Below, piece after piece: positions 25,125 to 34,047 of a stretch of DNA of 64,000 bases. The DNA comes from Nocardioides sp. dk884 (GTDB lineage: Bacteria; Actinomycetota; Actinomycetes; Propionibacteriales; Nocardioidaceae), in assembly GCF_009557055.1 (NCBI RefSeq), contig NZ_CP045649.1:2393501-2457500 (forward strand), in the 5' to 3' direction. Both the position numbers and the translations under genes were made by a program. How positions within the stretch are numbered: the first letter of the stretch is position 1; each line of letters opens with the position of its first letter. The notes beneath the pieces were generated by a model. The model saw only the letters and a program-made list of their open reading frames with translations. It did not search any database and was not told the DNA's origin.

Positions 25125-26045
25125 TCAGTCGTCCGGGGTGAGCGCGTCCTTGGCCTTGGAGAACAGGTTCCCTGCTCCCTGCGCGTAGGCGCCGCCTGCG
25201 TTGCCGGGCTTCCCGGGCCCCTTCGAGCCGTCGTACGTCGCGAACAGGAGCGGGTCGGGCGCCGGGATCTCCTGGATGTCGTCGGCCAGCGGGCGGCCCT
25301 GCTCGAAGGAGATCTGCTGCTCACCGACCAGCGTGGCGCCCTGGGCCCAGCGGCCCTCGTGCGCCGTCGAGTCGTCGTGGAAGCTGTAGAACGTCCGCGC
25401 CGGCTCGGTCTTCTCCTCGTCCTTGAGGGAGTCCTCGATCCCGTCGGTGAACCCGTCCTCGATGAGCTGCTCGATGCCGAGCAGCCACTGCTGCTGGTGG
25501 AAGGTGTCGCGGGCCAGGTTGAACTGGAGCATGTCCTTCACCCCGGGGTCGTCGGTCATCTGGTAGACCCGCGCGGTCTGCAGGCGGCTCTGCGCCTCCG
25601 CGGCGACGTTGTGGCGGAAGTCCGCGAGCAGGTTGCCACTGGCCACGATGTAGCCGCCGTTCCACGGCACGCCCTGGCTGTTGGTGGGCATCGCCGCCCC
25701 GCCGGTCACGATCGCCTGCTGCGGGTTCTGCCCGCCGAGCACGGCGGCCAGTGCCGGGTTCGCGGCGGCGGCCTCGGCCTGGGTCTCCGAGGGGGCCCCC
25801 TCGAGCAGTCGGGCCATCATCGTCACGAGCATCTCCACGTGGCCGATCTCCTCGGTCCCGATGTCCATGATCATGTCCTTGTACTTGCCGGGCATCCGGC
25901 AGTTCCAGCCCTGCCACAGGTACTGCATCATCACCGTCATCTCGCCGAACTGGCCGCCGACCAACTCCTGGAGCTTCGCCGCGAAGAACGCGTCCGGGCG
26001 TTCGGGCTTGGCGTGGTACTGCAGGGCGCTGCTGTGTCGGTACAT
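25125..26045 (-). CDS. Manganese catalase
   Basis: A 306-residue protein, normal for the family, starting at the ATG at 26045 after AAGGAGGAG. The four-helix metal-binding domain shows the expected ligands: the Glu in GGQFGEMTVMMQYLWQGWN, EEIGHVEM, then EAQSRLQ and TFHQQQW. It dismutates hydrogen peroxide with a di-manganese centre instead of heme. The tail (GGAYAQGAGNLFSKAKDAL) is like those of spore-coat/KatN-type catalases of actinobacteria. It lies upstream of the putative manganese transporter on the same strand, 32 nt apart, so metal supply and enzyme may be co-expressed. Confidence 0.93.
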   Translation of the reverse strand: MYRHSSALQYHAKPERPDAFFAAKLQELVGGQFGEMTVMMQYLWQGWNCRMPGKYKDMIMDIGTEEIGHVEMLVTMMARLLEGAPSETQAEAAAANPALAAVLGGQNPQQAIVTGGAAMPTNSQGVPWNGGYIVASGNLLADFRHNVAAEAQSRLQTARVYQMTDDPGVKDMLQFNLARDTFHQQQWLLGIEQLIEDGFTDGIEDSLKDEEKTEPARTFYSFHDDSTAHEGRWAQGATLVGEQQISFEQGRPLADDIQEIPAPDPLLFATYDGSKGPGKPGNAGGAYAQGAGNLFSKAKDALTPDD

Positions 26046-26144
26046 GGGTGCTCCTCCTTGTTCGGGTCCCGGGCGGGACCGTCGGTCCGAAGAAGCGTGT
26101 CGAGACGACGTGACGACGCCGTGGACGCCGGCGCGGGTCGCTGC

Positions 26145-26216
26145 GTGCCCTGGTCCGTGCCCTGTTTCGTGCCCTGGTCCGTGTCCGGCAGCGTGTCCGG
26201 AAGCGTGTGCGGGAGC
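26145..26216. repeat. Six tandem 12-bp repeats upstream of a SARP gene
   Basis: Six 12-bp units in register: two GTGCCCTGGTCC, one GTGCCCTGTTTC, then GTGTCCGGCAGC, GTGTCCGGAAGC and GTGTGCGGGAGC. They fall between the manganese catalase start (26045) and the regulator start (26321), 100 bp from each. SARP-type regulators bind direct repeats of about one turn (11 bp); a 12-bp period is near but not identical, so an operator role is a guess. The remaining 275 nt of this gap have no gene that I can support. Confidence 0.6.
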
Positions 26217-26320
26217 GTCACCGTCGCGGGCGCGGACCACCCCCCCCGCGACCGGCATGCTTCGCCGCCCAGCGGTCACCGGCTCCTCGATGACCGGAAG
26301 CGAGTCAGAGAGGTGGAAGC

Positions 26321-27058
26321 GTGGACCACGCCCGTCCCCCCCTGGCACGGATGGTCCTGCTCGGCGGATTCGAGCTGAGCTTCGAGGGTCAGCCGGTGCG
26401 GGTGAGTCCCGCCGCGCAGCGGGTGCTCGCGGTGCTGGGCACCCGGCACCGCCGCGTCCCGGCGAGCCGTGCCTCGCTCGCGGAGCGCTTGTGGCCAGAC
26501 ACCCCGGTCGAGAAGGCGACCTCCAACCTGCGCTCGATCCTGTGGCGGATGCCGCGACCCCGGGCCCGCAACCTGGTCACGGCCACGGCCACCCAGGTGC
26601 GCCTCTCCGATGAGGTGGCGGTCGACCTCTGGGAGGTCGAGGACCTCGCGCGCTCGCTGGACGCCGAGGTCGCCGGCTCCCCCGACGCGCTGAGCGACCT
26701 GTACCTGTTCGAGGACGACCTGCTCCCGCACTGGCAGGAGGACTGGATCCTGGTGGACCAAGAGAGCCACCGCCAGCGCCGCCTGCACGCCCTCGAGCAC
26801 TCCTCGCGGGTGTTGCGAGAGCACCAGCGCTTCACCGAGGCGCTCGCCGCCGCCCTCGCGGCGGTGCGCTGCGAACCACTGCGCGAGAGCGCGCACCGGC
26901 GAGTGATCGAGGTGCACCTGGCCGAGGCCAACCATGCCGCCGCCCTGCGTCAGTACGAGATCTACCGTCACCGGCTCGCCGACGACCTCGGGCTGCCGCC
27001 GTCGCCAGAGATCCGCCGGCTGGTCGGACCGTTGCTCGGGCGCCCGGTGGACCGCTGA
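26321..27058 (+). CDS. SARP-type transcriptional regulator (winged helix plus BTAD)
   Basis: A 245-residue protein starting with an OmpR-like DNA-binding domain: MVLLGGFELSFEGQPVRVSPAAQRVLAVLG, SLAERLWPD and KATSNLRSILWRMP, about residues 10-100. The bacterial transcriptional activation domain follows (about 100-240), with its TPR-like repeats SLYLFEDDLLPHW, EALAAALAAVRCEPLRESAHRRVIEVHLAEANHAAALRQYE and the closing DDLGLPPSPEI. There is no NB-ARC domain, so it is a short SARP. Control of the divergent catalase/transporter unit is inferred from position and the intervening repeats. Confidence 0.88.
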   Translation: MDHARPPLARMVLLGGFELSFEGQPVRVSPAAQRVLAVLGTRHRRVPASRASLAERLWPDTPVEKATSNLRSILWRMPRPRARNLVTATATQVRLSDEVAVDLWEVEDLARSLDAEVAGSPDALSDLYLFEDDLLPHWQEDWILVDQESHRQRRLHALEHSSRVLREHQRFTEALAAALAAVRCEPLRESAHRRVIEVHLAEANHAAALRQYEIYRHRLADDLGLPPSPEIRRLVGPLLGRPVDR

Positions 27059-27113
27059 CCGACGCGCCCCGGGATGCCGGTTCTCCACGGCCGCGCGCGG
27101 CTCCGTGACGTCG

Positions 27114-29021
27114 TCACCCGAGCAGCAGGATGCCGACGACGAGCATGGCGATCAGCGCGACCACGACACCACCCAGGACGAACATCGCGGTGAGGAACCG
27201 CTTGGTCTGGGTGCGCCCCGAGTCCTCGCCCTCGTGCTGACGCTTCAGCGCCGCGTCACGCAACGCGCCCGGAGGGATCTCGCCCAGCTCCTCGCGGAGA
27301 TGCTCCTCCCGACCGGCCTGGTCGGGTGCGTCCACCATCGCGCCTTCCTCGGGGTCCCCCTCGCGCGGGTTCTGGCGCAGCTCGGTGATCGCCGTCTCGG
27401 GGTGGTGCAGGTCGAACGCCGGGGACTCCGAGCGGATCCGCGGCAGCTGCTCGAAGTTGTGCCGCGGCGGCGGGGAGCTGGTCGCCCACTCCAGCGAGCG
27501 CCCCCAGCCCCAGGGGTCGTCCGAGCGGACCTGCGGGTTCCGGCTGGTGATGTAGACGTTGTAGAGGAACGGCAGGGTCGAGAGGCTCAGCAGGAACGCG
27601 CCCACCGTCGAGACCTGGTTGAGGGCGGTGAAGCCGTCCTCGGGCAGGTAGTCGGCGTAGCGGCGCGGCATGCCCTCGACGCCGAGCCAGTGCTGCACGA
27701 GGAACGTCATGTGGAAGCCGACGAAGAGCAGCCAGAAGTGCACCTTGCCAAGGCGCTCGTCGAGCATCCGCCCGGTGAGCTTGGGCCACCACAGATAGAA
27801 GCCGGCGAACATCGCGAACACCACGGTGCCGAACACGACGTAGTGGAAGTGCGCGACCACGAAGTAGGAGTCCGAGACGTGGAAGTCCAGCGGCGGGCTC
27901 GCCAGGATGACACCGGTCAGACCGCCGAACAGGAACGTGACCAGGAAGCCGATCGTCCACAGCATCGGGGTGTCGAACGACAGCGACCCGCCCCACATGG
28001 TGGCGATCCAGTTGAAGAACTTCACCCCGGTCGGCACCGCGATCACGAAGGTCATGCCCGAGAAGAACGGGAGGTTCACCGCGCCGGTGACGAACATGTG
28101 GTGCGCCCACACCGCCACCGAGTACAGCGCGATCGCGATGGTGGCGCCGACCAGACCGACGTAGCCGAAGATCGGCTTGCGGGCGAAGATCGGGATGATC
28201 TCCGAGACGATGCCGAAGAACGGCAGCGCGATGATGTACACCTCTGGGTGACCGAAGAACCAGAACAGGTGTTGCCACAGCAACGGCCCCCCGTTGCTGG
28301 GGTCGTAGATCTGGGCGTCCAGCAGCCGGTCGGCCTCGAGCATCAAGAGCGCGCCACCGAGGATCGGGAACGCGAGCAGCACCAGCAGGCTGGTGATCAG
28401 CGTGTTCCACGTGAAGATCGGCATCCGGAACATCGTCATCCCGGGGGCGCGCATGCTGATGATGGTGGTGATGAAGTTGACCGCACCGAGGATCGTGCCG
28501 AGACCGGCGATGTAGAGGCCCATGATCCACAGGTCGCCGCCGATGCCGGGGGTCCGCGCGTCGTCCGAGAGCGGCGTGTAGGCGGTCCAGCCGAAGGAGG
28601 CCGCGCCCTCGGGGGTGAGGAAGCCGGAGGCGGCGATCAGCCCGCCGAAGAGGTAGAGCCAGTAGCTCAGCATGTTCAGCCGCGGGAAGGCCACGTCGGG
28701 AGCGCCGATCTGGATCGGCATCAGCACGTTGGCGAAGCCGAAGAACAGCGGCGTCGCGAACAACAGCAGCATGATCGTGCCGTGCATGGTGAACAGCTGG
28801 TTGTAGAGCTCGTCGTTCACGACCTGTTGGCCCGGGTAGGTGAGCTCGGAGCGGATCAGCAGTGCCATGAGGCCGCCGACCAGGAACCACACGAACGACG
28901 TGATCAGGTAGAGCTTGCCGATCAGCTTGTGGTCGGTGGTCGTCAGGACCCGCACCAGCTCGCGGCCCAGCGCTCGCCGAGGCGGCGCGGTCGAGCGGAG
29001 AAGGATCGGATCAGCAACCAT
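27114..29021 (-). CDS. ctaD: Cytochrome c oxidase subunit I
   Basis: A 635-residue integral membrane protein from the ATG at 29021 (GAGGAG seven bases before). Twelve membrane helices are apparent. Heme and copper ligands are complete: [13 protein letters not shown], the CuB His and cross-linked Tyr in [20 protein letters not shown], and the heme His pair in VVAHFHYVV. The core ends near residue 545; the extra tail has an acidic cytoplasmic stretch and one more helix ([20 protein letters not shown]). No subunit II or III genes are near, so this may be a second copy of the gene, as is common in actinobacteria. It reduces oxygen to water in the aa3-type terminal oxidase. Confidence 0.93.
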   Translation of the reverse strand: MVADPILLRSTAPPRRALGRELVRVLTTTDHKLIGKLYLITSFVWFLVGGLMALLIRSELTYPGQQVVNDELYNQLFTMHGTIMLLLFATPLFFGFANVLMPIQIGAPDVAFPRLNMLSYWLYLFGGLIAASGFLTPEGAASFGWTAYTPLSDDARTPGIGGDLWIMGLYIAGLGTILGAVNFITTIISMRAPGMTMFRMPIFTWNTLITSLLVLLAFPILGGALLMLEADRLLDAQIYDPSNGGPLLWQHLFWFFGHPEVYIIALPFFGIVSEIIPIFARKPIFGYVGLVGATIAIALYSVAVWAHHMFVTGAVNLPFFSGMTFVIAVPTGVKFFNWIATMWGGSLSFDTPMLWTIGFLVTFLFGGLTGVILASPPLDFHVSDSYFVVAHFHYVVFGTVVFAMFAGFYLWWPKLTGRMLDERLGKVHFWLLFVGFHMTFLVQHWLGVEGMPRRYADYLPEDGFTALNQVSTVGAFLLSLSTLPFLYNVYITSRNPQVRSDDPWGWGRSLEWATSSPPPRHNFEQLPRIRSESPAFDLHHPETAITELRQNPREGDPEEGAMVDAPDQAGREEHLREELGEIPPGALRDAALKRQHEGEDSGRTQTKRFLTAMFVLGGVVVALIAMLVVGILLLG

Positions 29022-29179
29022 CGCGGGCTCCTCGGGCTGGACTGACACGCGGCGGGCATTCGCCGGCCGATGGGTGCGGGTAACCCCCGTCCGGCGTACC
29101 AAACCGGTCGGGGCCGAACCTGTGTGAGCACGGCCGGCGCGGGCACCGGCTCGGGTATCCGCCCGAGGAGGCAGCGACG

Positions 29180-30053
29180 ATGGACCGTGCGCGCGCCGCG
29201 AACCCGCACCCCGTGACGACCGCGGTGCCCCGGAGCACCACGTCCAGGCGGCCCCGCGGGCCCGGTGCGCTGCTGCGCGCGACGCACCCGGGTCCGGTGG
29301 TGGCGGTGACGACCATCGCCACCCTGCTCGCGATCGCGGCGGGCAAGCCGCCGGGCACCGTGGTCCTCGTCGGCGCCGCCGTGCTGTGCGGGCAGCTGGG
29401 CATCGGCTGGGGCAACGACCTCGTCGATCTCCCTCGCGACCGGGCGACCGCACGGCCGGACAAGCCGCTCGCCACCGGTGAGGTGAGCGTGCGCGTCGCG
29501 CGGGCCGCGCTGAGCGGCTCCCTGGTGGCGTGCCTGGTGCTGTCCGCGCTGCTCGGCTGGCGCGCGGCGCTGGCGCACCTGGTCTGCGTGGGGCTGGCAC
29601 ACGCCTACAACCTCGGCCTCAAGGCGACGCCCTGGTCCTGGCTGCCGTACGCCGGGGCGTTCGGGCTGCTCCCGGCGGTGGCGACCCTGGCCGGGAGCGT
29701 CCCCGCGCGGCCGGCCTGGTGGGCGGTGCTCGCCGGCGCGGTCCTGGGCGTCGCCGCCCATCTGCTCAACGCGGTCCCCGACCTCGCCGACGACGCGAGC
29801 ACCGGCGTGCACGGGCTCCCGCACCGCCTGGGCGCGCGGCGCTGCCGCGTGGCTGCGACGTCCTGCTCGCCGCCGCGTCGGTGCTGGCGGTGCTCGGGCC
29901 GCGAGCTCCGCGGCGCCGTGGTCGGTGGCGGTGCTCGCGGGCGTGGCCGTGCTCGCCGTCGTGGCACTCGTCGGCGCCGGGCGCTGGCCGTTCCGCGCCG
30001 CGATGGGCATCGCCCTGCTCGACGTCGTCCTGCTCGTCGGGGCCACCGCGTGA
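29180..30053 (+). pseudogene. UbiA-type prenyltransferase, two frameshifts
   Basis: The first 223 codons from the ATG at 29180 read as a UbiA membrane prenyltransferase: [30 protein letters not shown] holds the first Asp-rich motif (NDLVDLPRD) and LLNAVPDLADDASTGVHGLP the second. After GLPHRLGARR near 29850 the frame is lost. DVLLAAASVLAVLG continues in another frame to about 29900, and SVAVLAGVAVLAVVALVGAGRWPFRAAM in the third, ending at 30053. Two single-base losses would restore a normal length of about 292 residues. It precedes the type III PKS gene by 76 nt, so the product probably prenylates the polyketide or a quinone. Sequencing error and real decay cannot be separated here. Confidence 0.75.
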
Positions 30054-30129
30054 CCCCGACCCGGGGGGCGCCCCCTCCCCTGGCCCTGCCTGCCCCCGCC
30101 CCTGTCCCCACCCGGAAGTCGAGTCGACC

Positions 30130-31206
30130 ATGCGCGTTCTGAGCGTCCGCGGCGCCCTGCCCGAGCACCGCCACCCCCAGGCGGCCATCACCGCCTCCTT
30201 CATCGACAGCATGCAGAGCGGCCGCCTGGATCGCGGCGTCGTGGAGCGCTTCCACCGCAACGCCGGAGTCGCCACCCGCCACACCGCGCTGCCGTTGAGC
30301 GACTACGCCGCACTGGACGGGTTCGGCGCGGCCAACGACGCGTTCATCGCGCACGGCGTCGAGCTCGGCGCCCAGGCGGTCGTCGACGCGCTCAAGGCGG
30401 TCGGGCTGCACCCCGGCGACGTCGACCTGCTGATCTCCGCGACCGTCACCGGGCTCGCGGTGCCCTCGCTGGACGCGCGCGTGGCCGGGCTGATCGGCAT
30501 GCGGGAGGACGTCGTACGCATGCCGCTCGTGGGCCTGGGCTGCGTGGCCGGCGCTGCCGGCATCGCGCGGCTGCACGACTACCTGCTCGGCCACCCGGAC
30601 GCGGTGGCGGTGCTGATGAGCGTCGAGCTGTGCTCGCTCACCCTCCAGCGCGACGACCCCTCGGTGGCCAACCTGGTCGCGAGCGGGCTGTTCGGCGACG
30701 GCGCCGCGGCGGTGGTCGCCGCCGGCCGCGACCGGGGCACGGAGCTGGTGTCGGCCGACCACGTCCAGCCCGAGGTGCTCGCCAGCCGCAGTCGGCTCTA
30801 CCCCGGCTCCGAGCGGGTGATGGGCTGGGACGTCGGCTCCGGCGGGCTCAAGATCGTGCTCGACGGCGCGGTCCCCGACGTCGTGCGCCGCTACGTCGGA
30901 GACGACACGACCCGGTTCCTCGCCGACCACGGTCTCACCCGCGCCGACCTGGAGTGGTACGTCGCGCACCCGGGCGGACCCAAGGTGCTGGAGGCGCTCG
31001 AGGAGGCCCTCGGCGTCGAGCGCGAGGCTCTGCAGGTCACCTGGGACTCGCTGCGCGACATCGGCAACCTCTCCTCGGCCTCGGTGCTCCACGTGCTGGC
31101 CGACACGCTGCGCGAACACCCACCCCGGCCGGGGTCCTACGGCCTGCTGCTGGCGATGGGCCCGGGGTTCTGCTCCGAGCTCGTGCTGATGCGGATGCCG
31201 GCATGA
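30130..31206 (+). CDS. Type III polyketide synthase
   Basis: A 358-residue chalcone-synthase-family enzyme of normal length. The catalytic triad is complete: Cys at about 138 (VGLGCVAGAAG), His about 280 (YVAHPGGPKV) and Asn about 313 (IGNLSSASV). The segment DDPSVANLVASGLFGDGAAA is also typical. It condenses malonyl-CoA on a fatty acyl or other starter and makes alkylresorcinols, alkylpyrones or phloroglucinol-type rings. Next genes, a methyltransferase-like membrane protein and an FAD oxidoreductase, recall the srsABC phenolic-lipid operon of Streptomyces. The start at the ATG is supported by position; the previous gene stop is 76 nt away. Confidence 0.9.
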   Translation: MRVLSVRGALPEHRHPQAAITASFIDSMQSGRLDRGVVERFHRNAGVATRHTALPLSDYAALDGFGAANDAFIAHGVELGAQAVVDALKAVGLHPGDVDLLISATVTGLAVPSLDARVAGLIGMREDVVRMPLVGLGCVAGAAGIARLHDYLLGHPDAVAVLMSVELCSLTLQRDDPSVANLVASGLFGDGAAAVVAAGRDRGTELVSADHVQPEVLASRSRLYPGSERVMGWDVGSGGLKIVLDGAVPDVVRRYVGDDTTRFLADHGLTRADLEWYVAHPGGPKVLEALEEALGVEREALQVTWDSLRDIGNLSSASVLHVLADTLREHPPRPGSYGLLLAMGPGFCSELVLMRMPA

Positions 31207-31727
31207 GCAGCGAGCTGCTCTACACCGCGATCGTGCTCGCGGTGGTGCTCGAGCGCGGCGCGGAGGTCGTGGTCTCCCAGCGCAACGCCGCCTGGGCGCT
31301 CGCCCAGGGCGGCGTGGAGTCCGGGCGCGGCCACTACCCGGTGATGGTGGTGCTGCACGCCGGGCTGCTGGTCGGCTGCCTGGTCGAGGTGCACGCGGCC
31401 GACCGGAGCTTCTACCCGGTGCTGGGCTGGTCGATGCTCGCGCTGGTGGTGGTGTGCCAGGCCGTGCGCTGGTGGTGCATCACGGTGCTCGGGCGCCAGT
31501 GGAACACCCGGGTGATCGTGGTCCCGCACCTCCCGCTGGTCCACGCCGGGCCCTACCGGTTCCTGCCGCACCCCAACTACCTGGTCGTGGTCCTCGAGGG
31601 CCTCGCGCTGCCGCTGATCCACGGCGCCTGGATCACCGCTGTCGTGTTCACCCTCGCCAACGCGGCGCTGCTGAGCGTCCGGATCCGCGTGGAGGACCGG
31701 GCGCTGCAGATGGCGACCGTGTCGTGA
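31203..31727 (+). CDS. Isoprenylcysteine methyltransferase-like membrane protein
   Basis: A 174-residue protein whose ATG overlaps the polyketide synthase stop (ATGA). Four to five membrane helices. The C-terminal half holds the ICMT/phospholipid methyltransferase pattern: WWCITVLGRQWNTRVIVVPHLPLVHAGPYRFLPHPNYLVVVLE, where RxHPNY and the following Glu line the SAM site. In related clusters such proteins methylate the phenolic polyketide. It is translationally coupled on both sides. Confidence 0.85.
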   Translation: MSSELLYTAIVLAVVLERGAEVVVSQRNAAWALAQGGVESGRGHYPVMVVLHAGLLVGCLVEVHAADRSFYPVLGWSMLALVVVCQAVRWWCITVLGRQWNTRVIVVPHLPLVHAGPYRFLPHPNYLVVVLEGLALPLIHGAWITAVVFTLANAALLSVRIRVEDRALQMATVS

Positions 31728-32752
31728 GCCGCACGGTCGACCTGCTCGTGGCCGGCGGTGGCCCAGCCGGCCTGGCCACCGCGCTGCACGCTGCCCGCGC
31801 CGGCTGGCAGGTCGAGGTCTGGGACCCGCGCCGCGGCGCGATCGACAAGGCCTGCGGCGAGGGGCTGATGCCCGGCGCCCTGTCGGCCCTGCACGCGCTC
31901 GGCGTCGACCCGCCCGGCTGCGAGCTGCACGGGGTGCGGTACGCCGCGCGCGGCCGAGTCGCCACCGCCGACTTCCGCCACGGGCCCGGCCGCGGGATCC
32001 GGCGCACCGCCCTGCACGCCGAGCTGACCCGCGCGGCGCTGGCGGCCGGCGTACGCCTCGAGCACCGCGCGGTCGGCGCGGTGCACCAGGACGAGGCCGA
32101 GGTCCGCGTCGAGGAGGTGCGGGCGCGCCACCTCGTCGCCGCAGACGGCCTGCACTCCCCGCTGCGCCGCCGGCTGGGCCTGACGCTCCCCGCCTCCCGC
32201 CACGCCCGTTTCGGCCTGCGCCGCCACTTCGCCGTCGCGCCCTGGTCGCCGTACGTCGAGGTGCACTGGGCGCGGCACGTCGAGGCCTACGTGACGCCGG
32301 TGGGACACCACCTGGTGTCCGTCGCGGTGCTGGGCGCGTCCAAGGCCGCCTACGACACCCATCTCGAGGCGTTCCCCGGGCTGCGGCGCCGCCTCGAGCG
32401 CGCGGAGCCCGCCAGCCAGATCCGCGGGGCGGGACCGCTGCGCCAGGGCGCGCGGCGCCGGGTCGCCGGGCGGGTGCTGCTCGTCGGGGACGCCGCGGGG
32501 TACGTCGACGCCCTCACCGGCGAGGGCCTCGCACTCGGGTTCGCCCAGGCCGAGGCCGCCGTCGCGGCGATGCTGGCCGGGGACCCGCAGCGCTACGAGC
32601 AGGACTGGGTGCGCGTGACCCGCCGCTACCGCTGGCTCACCGCGGGACTGCTGGCCGGCACCCGGCTTCGTCCGCTGCGCCGCGCCATCGTGCCCGCCGC
32701 ACTCGCCCTGCCCCGGCTCTTCGACGGCGCGGTCAACGAGCTGGCCCGCTGA
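31724..32752 (+). CDS. FAD-dependent oxidoreductase (geranylgeranyl-reductase/monooxygenase type)
   Basis: A 342-residue flavoprotein from a GTG that overlaps the previous stop (GTGA). FAD-binding motif LLVAGGGPAGLATALHAARAG at residues 6-26, KACGEGLMPGAL near 45, and the second FAD motif GRVLLVGDAAGYVDALTGEGLALGFAQAE near 245-275. The CGEGL and the DALTGEGL motifs are typical of the geranylgeranyl reductase/CrtI-related group. It could oxidise the phenolic ring to a quinone, as SrsC does, or reduce a prenyl chain. It ends 12 nt before a convergent gene. Confidence 0.88.
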   Translation: MSRTVDLLVAGGGPAGLATALHAARAGWQVEVWDPRRGAIDKACGEGLMPGALSALHALGVDPPGCELHGVRYAARGRVATADFRHGPGRGIRRTALHAELTRAALAAGVRLEHRAVGAVHQDEAEVRVEEVRARHLVAADGLHSPLRRRLGLTLPASRHARFGLRRHFAVAPWSPYVEVHWARHVEAYVTPVGHHLVSVAVLGASKAAYDTHLEAFPGLRRRLERAEPASQIRGAGPLRQGARRRVAGRVLLVGDAAGYVDALTGEGLALGFAQAEAAVAAMLAGDPQRYEQDWVRVTRRYRWLTAGLLAGTRLRPLRRAIVPAALALPRLFDGAVNELAR

Positions 32753-32764
32753 GGTCGGGCTCGG

Positions 32765-33586
32765 TCACGCGCGCTCGTCGTCGACCAGCGAGCCCGCGTC
32801 CAGCGCCACCACGTCGCCTCGACCGACCGTGCGGACGCGGGTGGGCAGCCGGCGCCGCGCGCACTCGTCGGTGAAGTCCGAGAGCGGCGAGCGGAAGACC
32901 GTGTAGTCGTCGTAGTGGATCGGCACCGTCACCCCGGGCTCGAGCAGCTCGACCAGGTCGGCGCCCTGGCGCCCGTCCATGGTCACCAGGAGCCCGAGCA
33001 CCCGGGTGCCGCCGAGGTGGACGGCGGCGGCGTCCAGAGGCCCGGTCCGCTCGGTGATCTCGCGCAGCCAGGGCCGGTAGAGGGTGTCCCCGCTCAGGTA
33101 GAGCCGGAACCCCTCCCCTGACGGGTCGACGAGATGCAGCACGCTGCCCATCACCGGCGGCAGCAGCGGGCGCGCGAGGGTCGGGGCGTGGGTGCCGGGG
33201 ACCGCCGTCACCGTGAGCGACCAGCCGTCGCGCTCGTGGCGTGAGCTGGTCCAGGTGTCGAGCTGCTGGGCCTGGCGAAAGCCCCATCGGCTCAGCCGGC
33301 GGGCCGCCGACGCGGTGGTGAGGATCGGGAGGTGGCGGTCCAGCTCGGCGCGCGCGACCCGGTCGAAGTGGTCTCCGTGCAGGTGGGAGAGCACGACGAG
33401 GTCGATCGGCGGCAGGTCGGCGGGCTGCAACGACGGCTCGGTGCGGCGCTTGGAGAACAGGCCCTTGCCCAGGTAGGCGCGCTGGCCGCGGTGCAGGAAG
33501 TTCGGGTCGGTGAGCACCGTGAACGGGCCCAGCCTCAGGATCGTCGTCGCGGTGCCGACGAACTCCAGGCTCGCCGCGGTGCTCAT
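32765..33586 (-). CDS. Metallo-beta-lactamase-fold hydrolase (UlaG/YtnP-like)
   Basis: A 273-residue enzyme from the ATG at 33586. Begins SLEFVGTATTILRLGPFTVLTDPNF, then the metal motif LSHLHGDHFD near residue 75, a His in VTAVPGTHAPT, an Asp in YLSGDTLY and the final His in VPIHYDDYTVFRSPL. This is the MBL-fold lipoprotein-free type seen in UlaG and N-acyl-phosphatidylethanolamine phospholipase-like proteins. Substrate unknown. It converges on the lipid operon but does not belong to it. Confidence 0.85.
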   Translation of the reverse strand: MSTAASLEFVGTATTILRLGPFTVLTDPNFLHRGQRAYLGKGLFSKRRTEPSLQPADLPPIDLVVLSHLHGDHFDRVARAELDRHLPILTTASAARRLSRWGFRQAQQLDTWTSSRHERDGWSLTVTAVPGTHAPTLARPLLPPVMGSVLHLVDPSGEGFRLYLSGDTLYRPWLREITERTGPLDAAAVHLGGTRVLGLLVTMDGRQGADLVELLEPGVTVPIHYDDYTVFRSPLSDFTDECARRRLPTRVRTVGRGDVVALDAGSLVDDERA

Positions 33587-33856
33587 CGCGCGTCCCTGGG
33601 CCGGACGATGGTTCCCGCCGCGCGGCAGCACGGCGGCGGGGCAGGGTGTCGGTGCGCCATGCACCCCGGTGTCCCGAATGCCGCCCGCCCATGACCCTGC
33701 GGCTCCCGAGGCCCGGCGCGCTGCCCGGGCCCGCAGTAGGTTGGCCGGGAGGACCCCTCCGGGTGGACATCACCGCACGCATCGCGGGCACCGGGACCAC
33801 GTCCTCGGCAGCGGGGGCCCGGCCCCCGCCGCTTCGGTCGAACCTGGGAGTCCACC

Positions 33857-34027
33857 GTGCTCACGCTGATCCTGATTCTCACCGCGTTGGCGGGTGCCAG
33901 CGTGGTCATGAACCTTCTGCTGCCGATGCTCGACGACGCACGAAGCCGGCGCCGCTCGGTGCGCGCCCGGGTCGCCCGGCTGATCACCCGCGGCGCGTTC
34001 GGGAACGAGCGCAGGGACGTGCGGTAG
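33857..34027 (+). CDS. Small membrane protein (56 aa)
   Basis: Fifty-six codons from a GTG with GGGAG upstream. One hydrophobic helix (VLTLILILTALAGASVVMNLLLPML) followed by a strongly basic tail (DDARSRRRSVRARVARLITRG). Codon usage matches neighbours. No family recognised. The 270 nt before it contain no other gene that I can support. Confidence 0.5.
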   Translation: MLTLILILTALAGASVVMNLLLPMLDDARSRRRSVRARVARLITRGAFGNERRDVR

Positions 34028-34047
34028 CCCGGCTCAGCCAGCGCGGC

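Noticed and set aside
26046..26320. A His/Gly-Thr/Pro repeat peptide encoded by the 12-bp repeats
   Set aside because: The 12-bp period makes every frame look like a 4-residue repeat; no ribosome site or family.
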